A DNA stretch of 64,000 nucleotides from Brienomyrus brachyistius (Eukaryota > Chordata > Actinopteri > Osteoglossiformes > Mormyridae): contig NC_064539.1 in assembly GCF_023856365.1 (NCBI RefSeq), positions 21,145,019 to 21,209,018 on the forward strand, given 5' to 3'. How positions within the stretch are numbered: position 1 is the stretch's first letter; the number at the start of each line of letters is the position of its first letter. The notes under the pieces are model-generated. The model did not search any database. It was given only the letters and a program-made list of their open reading frames with translations, and was not told where the DNA came from. The position numbers and the translations under genes were made by a program. Of the stretch, positions 59,101 to 64,000 are shown in pieces.

Positions 59101-62100
59101 TATTTTCAATACTTAAATCACATCATATTTACAGTGACTTCGCTTCATGCCACTAACAACTTTCATGTCAAACATAAAAGACAGAATGAAAAAGATGGGA
59201 TACAATTTATGACTAAACAGCAAATTAAATTAAATTAAAGTTAGCAAAGATGGAAACCTAAGTCAGTGGAAGGTCTGAGAAGTTCTGTTACGGGGAAGTG
59301 AGATAATGGAGAAGTGGCTAGGCAGACCACGGCCAGGAGCTTCTCTGCATCCCTTTCCAACACGTCACGCGTGCCACCTCAGCCGCAGGTCCTCCCGTAA
59401 CCAGAGATGTCACGCGCGTGCCGCTACCTCTTCAACAGGCAGGATATCTCAAATGATCCTACTCGAATTCCTGTTTACATGCAGCCCACAAGGGAAAGAA
59501 TGAATATAGCCATGGCAAAAAAAAAAAAAAAAAAACACCAGGCATGAGGCAGGCAGCGGCCTCCTCAAATCGCTCAGGCGGCCATGCTTCCCACAGCAGC
59601 CAGCTAAATGACAGCCCAGATATAAAGCGGACAGCTGGAGGAGGACAGCACACCCTGAAGCTGGGTCCCAGCCCAGCTCACATCAGCGGGAAGCGCCGCC
59701 AAGCTGGCCGGCCCCCCCTTCCGTTTCCGGACACGTGTGTCACTTCTGCTGCCATTGGACCCAGCGAAAACACTGCACGAAGTTCTCATTCCATTTACTC
59801 GCACAAATATTTTTTAAAAATGGCGCAAGTCGGCAGAACACACGTATAAACCAGTACAGGAAGTGGCATCACAACACTATTATTGTTCACACGTAGCTGG
59901 CTACCAGTAAAAATTGTTAATTAATCATTTCCCTTAGCTTTTCTTAATACATATTAATGCATCTATTCCGGTTTGCTACAGTTACACCAAATGAAAAATG
60001 CATCAGTCTTTCAAAGACCATTATGTAAGATAAATATATCTTTAAAAATGGAACAACCTTCAGTGAAAGTAATTTGAGCAATCATGTTAAACTACATAAA
60101 CAATATGGCTGTTTTGGGCTAATAGCTGCACTGCATAACATTTGGCAGTTAGTTCTGTTTTTATCCCTCGTGAAAGACTAATGGAAAATTGTATATAAAG
60201 TAGTGCCAAGTGGGCTGTCAAGACTGTATAATGCTTATGACCCACAGCAGCACCAATGAGAAGCTAGACACTCCTTGGGTCTTATAAAGACTGAGGAGTC
60301 TTTGGTGTTCATTGCACAAGTGTCCTAACATCAGCATGGCCAATAGGTTGTCATGTCGCTGACTGTGAGTCTGTGACAAATGGCTTACAGTGTCCGACCC
60401 AACATTTCAGATCAAAAAATGTGAGTAGGCTTGCAGTTAGAGCTAGGGCTGTATTTCCTAGCAAATGCCAAATGCATTCTGTACTGGCAAACTGGTCTGC
60501 ATTCCTCCTGAGTGGATCGATTCACTTGGCTTATAAATAGATTTACTAGTTAGGTTCACCGGTTTCAAGTAAATTTAGCTTACCCATCTGTTAGAAATAA
60601 AAATAATTGATTGAAATCTTGGATTAAAAAAAATAATAACAGGCATTGACAGGCTTTTGTACACAGAGCCTCCTCCTGTGCAGGAGATGTAGAACTTACA
60701 GTGGAGATGAAATGGAAGACACACGACATTTTCACATGGAGAGCTATCCTTATACAGCAGGAAAAGCAGACAGAGGAGGAAAACTGAACATGCCACTGGC
60801 AACACACAGACAAACAACAGAGCGGCATAGAGGGGGCAGAAGACCGGCACTGTGCTCCTGACACACTACAGAAGGTAATTATGGGATGGACAAGGGAACA
60901 GAAGGTGACAGACAAAGACAGAATGGGGAACAGAAGGTGGCAAGCAGACAGACAGGGGACAGAAAGTGTCAAAAAGAGGGACAGAATGTGACAGACAGAC
61001 AGAGGGACAGACAGATGGAGGACAGAAAGTGACAGACACAGGCATACAGAGGGACAGAGCGTGACAGTCAGACGGAGGACAGAAAGTGACAGACACAGGC
61101 ATACAGAGGGACAGAGCGTGACAGTCAGATGGAGGACAGAAAGTGACAGACACAGGCATACAGAGGGACAGAGCGTGACAGTCAGATGGAGGACAGAAAG
61201 TGACAGACACAGGCATACAGAGGGACAGAGCGTGACAGTCAGACGGAGGACAGAAAGTGACAGACACAGGCATACAGAGGGACAGAGCGTGACAGTCAGA
61301 CGGAGGACAGAAAGTGACAGACACAGGCATACAGAGGGACAGAGCGTGACAGTCAGACGGAGGACAGAAAGTGACAGACACAGGCATACAGAGGGACAGA
61401 GCGTGACAGTCAGATGGAGGACAGAAAGTGACAGACACAGGCATACAGAGGGACAGAGCGTGACAGTCAGATGGAGGACAGAAAGTGACAGACACAGGCA
61501 TACAGAGGGACAGAGCGTGACAGTCAGACGGAGGACAGAAAGTGACAGACACAGGCATACAGAGGGACAGAGCGTGACAGTCAGACGGAGGACAGAAAGT
61601 GACAGACACAGGCATACAGAGGGACAGAGCGTGACAGTCAGATGGAGGACAGAAAGTGACAGACAGGGGACAGAAAGTGACAGATAGAGAAGGACAGTAG
61701 ATGACGGTGACATGTCATGGGCCCCATAATGACGGTGGTGAATGACCCCTTGTCAGTGTGACACGAAAGCTATTTTTTTCTTCCACTCACGCTGTAATTA
61801 CATAAATACCGTTATCTTTCAGTATTCAACACAAAGGCACCATCCGAGACCGTCTCCTTCATTCGCCGGCCGGTTAGCTTTAGCCAGCTAACCTCCATAT
61901 GCGCCGTTCTCCAGCAGAACAGTTATGAAAAAAGAGATCGACACGGAAAACAAGGGGGACGGGCGAAGCCCCAAAGCAGCCCTGCCCACAACCCGACTGA
62001 TCAGCCGCTAGCCGAGTAGCAGCGATTAGCTGCCCGGTTCTCCGGTTACGTCCATCTGTTGATGAAGCGGGAGACGCGGTTCCCCCGGTGATTAGTGCAG

Positions 62101-62245
62101 CCTGATCCTCCCCAGTTACAAATCACAAGCCGGGCCGAATGACACACTCTTAAGCATGAGGGAGAAGTAAAGACACGGCGATATTTACCCATGTTAAAAG
62201 GCTCTCGCAGAGCTCCACTCGATCCACGGACTCCAGGGCGCTCAT
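47135..62245 (-). CDS. hook3: HOOK3, dynein-dynactin cargo adaptor
   Basis: Activating adaptor that links dynein-dynactin to endosomal and Golgi cargo. Coding exons from 5' to 3': 62245-62189, 58434-58349, 57168-57096, 56650-56600, 56162-56030, 55678-55611, 55517-55455, 55318-55235, 52248-52085, 51992-51852, 51671-51470, 51234-51124, 50902-50818, 50492-50423, 50304-50164, 50070-49983, 49098-49064, 48967-48885, 48790-48690, 47913-47809, 47652-47581, 47275-47135. All phases join, giving 717 residues, the family length. The N-terminal Hook domain (about 1-160) begins MSALESVDRVELCESLLTW and includes GDNWRLK and LQLILGCAVNCEQKQ. A long coiled coil follows (EEIAQRCHELDMQ, EEKNTMYMQNTVSLEEEL), then the conserved YIVSAWYN-type motif (LIVSAWYNMGMALQKKAA). 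One donor, GTCCGT after exon 5, is weak. Confidence 0.96.
52985..53400. repeat. Two diverged tandem repeats in a hook3 intron
   Basis: About 110-bp units appear twice (52995-53210), sharing GGATAATACTCATC, CAAGTT and TCAGGTAAGAC. They are followed by about 50-bp units, three to four copies (53215-53395), sharing TATTGGCT then CCTAAAGCCCTCCCAAAG. Confidence 0.75.
54402..54464 (-). CDS. hook3: Candidate extra cassette exon of hook3 (21 codons)
   Basis: It lies in the intron between the exons at 55235-55318 and 52085-52248. A minus-strand acceptor with a long pyrimidine tract (CTCTGCCTTTCAAG) leads into 63 open nucleotides and a GTAAAT donor. It enters and leaves in phase 0, the phase of the flanking junction, so inclusion keeps frame. 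It encodes a Glu/Arg/Leu-rich peptide containing YLVQEERDRLRLEYNELEE with hydrophobic residues seven apart, exactly three heptads long. Human HOOK3 as I recall it lacks this segment. It could be an alternative exon or a chance frame. Confidence 0.55.
57313..57874. mobile_element. PIF/Harbinger-like non-autonomous element with Myb/SANT relic
   Basis: The termini GGGTGCTTTTCCACTGCA and TGCGGTGGAAAAGCGCCC are inverted repeats. Each is bordered by TAA (57310-57312 and 57875-57877), the 3-bp target duplication typical of PIF/Harbinger. Inside, on +, a frame near 57490-57720 reads ALIAIWSDEQ and VFAVIASRLEEMGHT, then after a stop LKIKKLKRDYRSVKDQNN. This is a Myb/SANT-like trihelix domain of the kind encoded beside Harbinger transposases. 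Two stops interrupt it and no transposase remains. It sits in hook3 intron 2. Confidence 0.8.
60885..61700. repeat. 57-bp minisatellite in hook3 intron 1
   Basis: The core (about 61010-61660) has about 11-12 near-perfect 57-bp units built from GTGACAGTCAGACGGAGGAC, AGAAAGTGACAGACACAGG and CATACAGAGGGACAGAGC. The edges decay into GACAGA-rich sequence. The unit is a multiple of three, so long frames stay open on both strands (377 and 249 codons on minus, 208 on plus). These are artefacts of periodicity. Units differ mainly at one C/T site. Confidence 0.95.
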
Positions 62246-63526
62246 GGTGGACGGCTTAACCGACAGGATGTGTAGCCTGTTAGCCAGATGCTAGCCGGAT
62301 GCTAGCTCGACGTTAGCTCACCGATAGCTCGATGCTAGCTCGTCGTTGGCTCACCGCTAACTCGATACTAGCTCAGCGTCAGCCCACTTTATCCGCCAGG
62401 TAAAGTAAAAAACAGGCAGACAAAAAGGCGAGGCAGCGGGCTTGTCACTCGGGGGTCTATAGATACACCTCCGAAGTTCAGTTCATCTCCTGAAATGTCT
62501 CACCCAGACAGTTCAACGTCCTAGTCTTTAAGAAACTGACTGTCTCTAATTATATTGATTAATATTTTGAAGCGGAGAGAAAAATGCCACCCCACCGGTT
62601 TCTGCGTCGCTATCCTTCCCCAGGATACAGGGGTCCTTCGGCTGCCACCCAGCACAGCCGCGGCCACCCCAGCCTGCTGCGAGCAGGGAATACAAAATTC
62701 GACGGCCAGCTTCCTGAGCTGCATGTGTTCAGTGAATATTCATCAATGTTTTTTAATTAAATGTTCCGGACTGAAGCTATCGATTCATAGCCATTTTTGG
62801 ACGAGACAGGCAGTAGCGTGAGGCAGGAGCGAGTTGCGGCGAGGCCCCCGACGGAGAGTGTCTGGGTTCGGCTACCTGCGGGAGGGACGGCATGACGCTA
62901 CCGCAGCCAGGCACGGTCAGACTTAAATCTGGAGACCACCGTGTTTCTCTGACACGCTTTACTATGAACACTAAAACAAGAGTTGATTGAGCGCGAAGTT
63001 AGCATACGACGCCAGTCTGATGTGGCGTTAGGCCCGGAAAGCCCCCGGTTTTTAAGCATTCGGCCACAAACAAGCCGATCCTTCCTAAATCGCTTTACAG
63101 TATGTATACGCGAGTGAACAAATGTGGCGAGTGCAATGTGCACTTTTGATTTAGATACGAGTATGTGTAATCTTCATAAATGTACAAACATTTAGCTCTA
63201 TATATGATGGATTGGGCATTTAGGCGTGGTTAAATTAATGTAAAAGCAATTTGTTCACCGCTTTCTGTTTTGATGACAGTCGGTTTCCCAATCAGATTGA
63301 AGGCATTACAATCACTAATAGCATGCTTCCGTATTAAAAAGTGGATAATATGTCAGGACGAGCAGGATCTAGTATTAATGTGCCAGTTATTGAGGCGGCT
63401 GGTACAACAGCTTTTATAGGTACCTCCCTCAGTCCGGACCCTAACAAGAGCGTGCATGCAACAGCAACGCCGGCGATACTTCCTAACATAATGTATTTCC
63501 TTCACATTAAATGTCCAGTTTTGCAG
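62246..63526. promoter_or_regulatory. Shared hook3/rnf170 divergent promoter region
   Basis: About 1.3 kb separates the hook3 start codon (minus) from the first rnf170 coding exon (plus). HOOK3 and RNF170 are also head-to-head in human, so a bidirectional promoter is likely. Just upstream of the hook3 ATG, 62280-62380 is a degenerate array of about 10-bp units of the type TAGCTCGATGC. A non-coding first exon of rnf170 should lie here but cannot be placed. Confidence 0.55.
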
Positions 63527-64000
63527 GTTATGATCGCATGTGATGGAGGACGTGAATCCCGTAAACGCCGAGGACTCCCTTATAGAAGGCGTTAGTGACT
63601 CTGTCCTTGCTGTAGTCGTTTTATGCGTTGCTTTTCTGGGTGGACTCGTGACACTTGTGTGCAGGTAATTAATCGAAAAGATAGCAGCTCCATTCAGGGT
63701 CTGTCGTTGCATTGTCCCATTTCACTCTGATACTGTGTTACTCCGAGCCTCTTGATAGTTACTTGTGTTTTGCGGTATGTCTGTGGTAAAGCCGTATGTC
63801 TTTAGTAATTCGGGTGCATGAATGATGATTGTCACTGTAAATCTCTGACATTAATAAACAATAGACGACTTGTTTTGAAGTACTGTCAGCCTGCCAGTCA
63901 GAGTAAGGCCAGAGTTCAGGTTATTGGTTGGAGCAGGAAGTCCAACGGGCGGTGTCAGCTGATTATTATTATTTTTTTTACATTTCAGAACTGAGCAGAA
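63527..64000 (+). CDS. rnf170: RNF170 N-terminus (partial, runs off window)
   Basis: RNF170 is an ER-membrane RING E3 ligase that ubiquitinates activated IP3 receptors. The exon starts at 63527 after a TTTTGCAG acceptor. The chosen ATG is at 63543, and the coding part runs to 63664 (GTAATT donor). The next exon begins at 63989 after CATTTCAG and is cut by the window end. The first 40 residues include SLIEGVSDSVLAVVVLCVA, matching the family's SVIEGVSD then hydrophobic membrane segment. Two upstream ATGs (63530, 63538) are out of frame with the chosen start. The RING domain lies outside the window. Confidence 0.88.

Noticed and set aside
60580..61713. Long repeat ORFs (377 and 249 codons minus, 208 plus)
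   Set aside because: Open frames on both strands come from the 57-bp tandem unit inside hook3 intron 1. They are not genes.

Overview
This is a vertebrate nuclear genome window, from a ray-finned (teleost-type) fish. It has multi-exon genes with GT-AG introns, fish-type tRNA-derived SINEs, Tc1-, hAT- and Harbinger-like DNA transposon remnants, LINE 3' ends, minisatellites and microsatellites. The clade cannot be resolved from the sequence alone. There is no prokaryotic architecture, CRISPR array or virus-like gene.

Layout, left to right: (1) 537-1507 (+), the last four coding exons of ift74. (2) 6668-15671 (+), tek (Tie2), traced here as 22 coding exons from signal peptide to C-terminal tail, with an apparent lesion in the first fibronectin-III domain. 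(3) 17546-17782 (-), an unrecognised small two-membrane-segment ORF. (4) 21938-22957 (+), a single-exon Jun-family bZIP coding sequence with a probable intron in its 5' UTR. (5) 28941-30465 (+), thap1 in three exons. (6) 30.5-42.9 kb, a gene-poor, transposon-rich interval. (7) 62245-47135 (-), complete hook3 (22 coding exons, 717 aa) plus an additional 63-nt exon-like unit. (8) 63543 to the window end (+), the 5' end of rnf170, head-to-head with hook3.

The genes belong to unrelated processes: ciliary transport (ift74), angiopoietin signalling (tek), AP-1 transcription (jun-like), zinc-dependent transcription control (thap1), dynein cargo adaptation (hook3) and ER-associated ubiquitination (rnf170). 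They are not a functional operon-like system. Their grouping is informative for genome evolution. It joins a block known from human 9p21 (IFT74-TEK) to one known from human 8p11 (THAP1, HOOK3, RNF170), with a jun paralogue in between. Human JUN lies near HOOK1 and JUNB lies beside HOOK2, so a jun gene linked to hook3 looks like an additional jun ohnologue missing from the human HOOK3 locus.

No wholly new molecular system is evident. The items most worth follow-up are the hook3-linked jun paralogue with a diverged transactivation domain, an in-frame three-heptad cassette exon in hook3, the broken FN3-1 exon of tek, and several well-delimited mobile elements with target-site duplications. All exon boundaries were read by eye from reading frame, splice-site consensus and recalled family sequences; no alignment was run.
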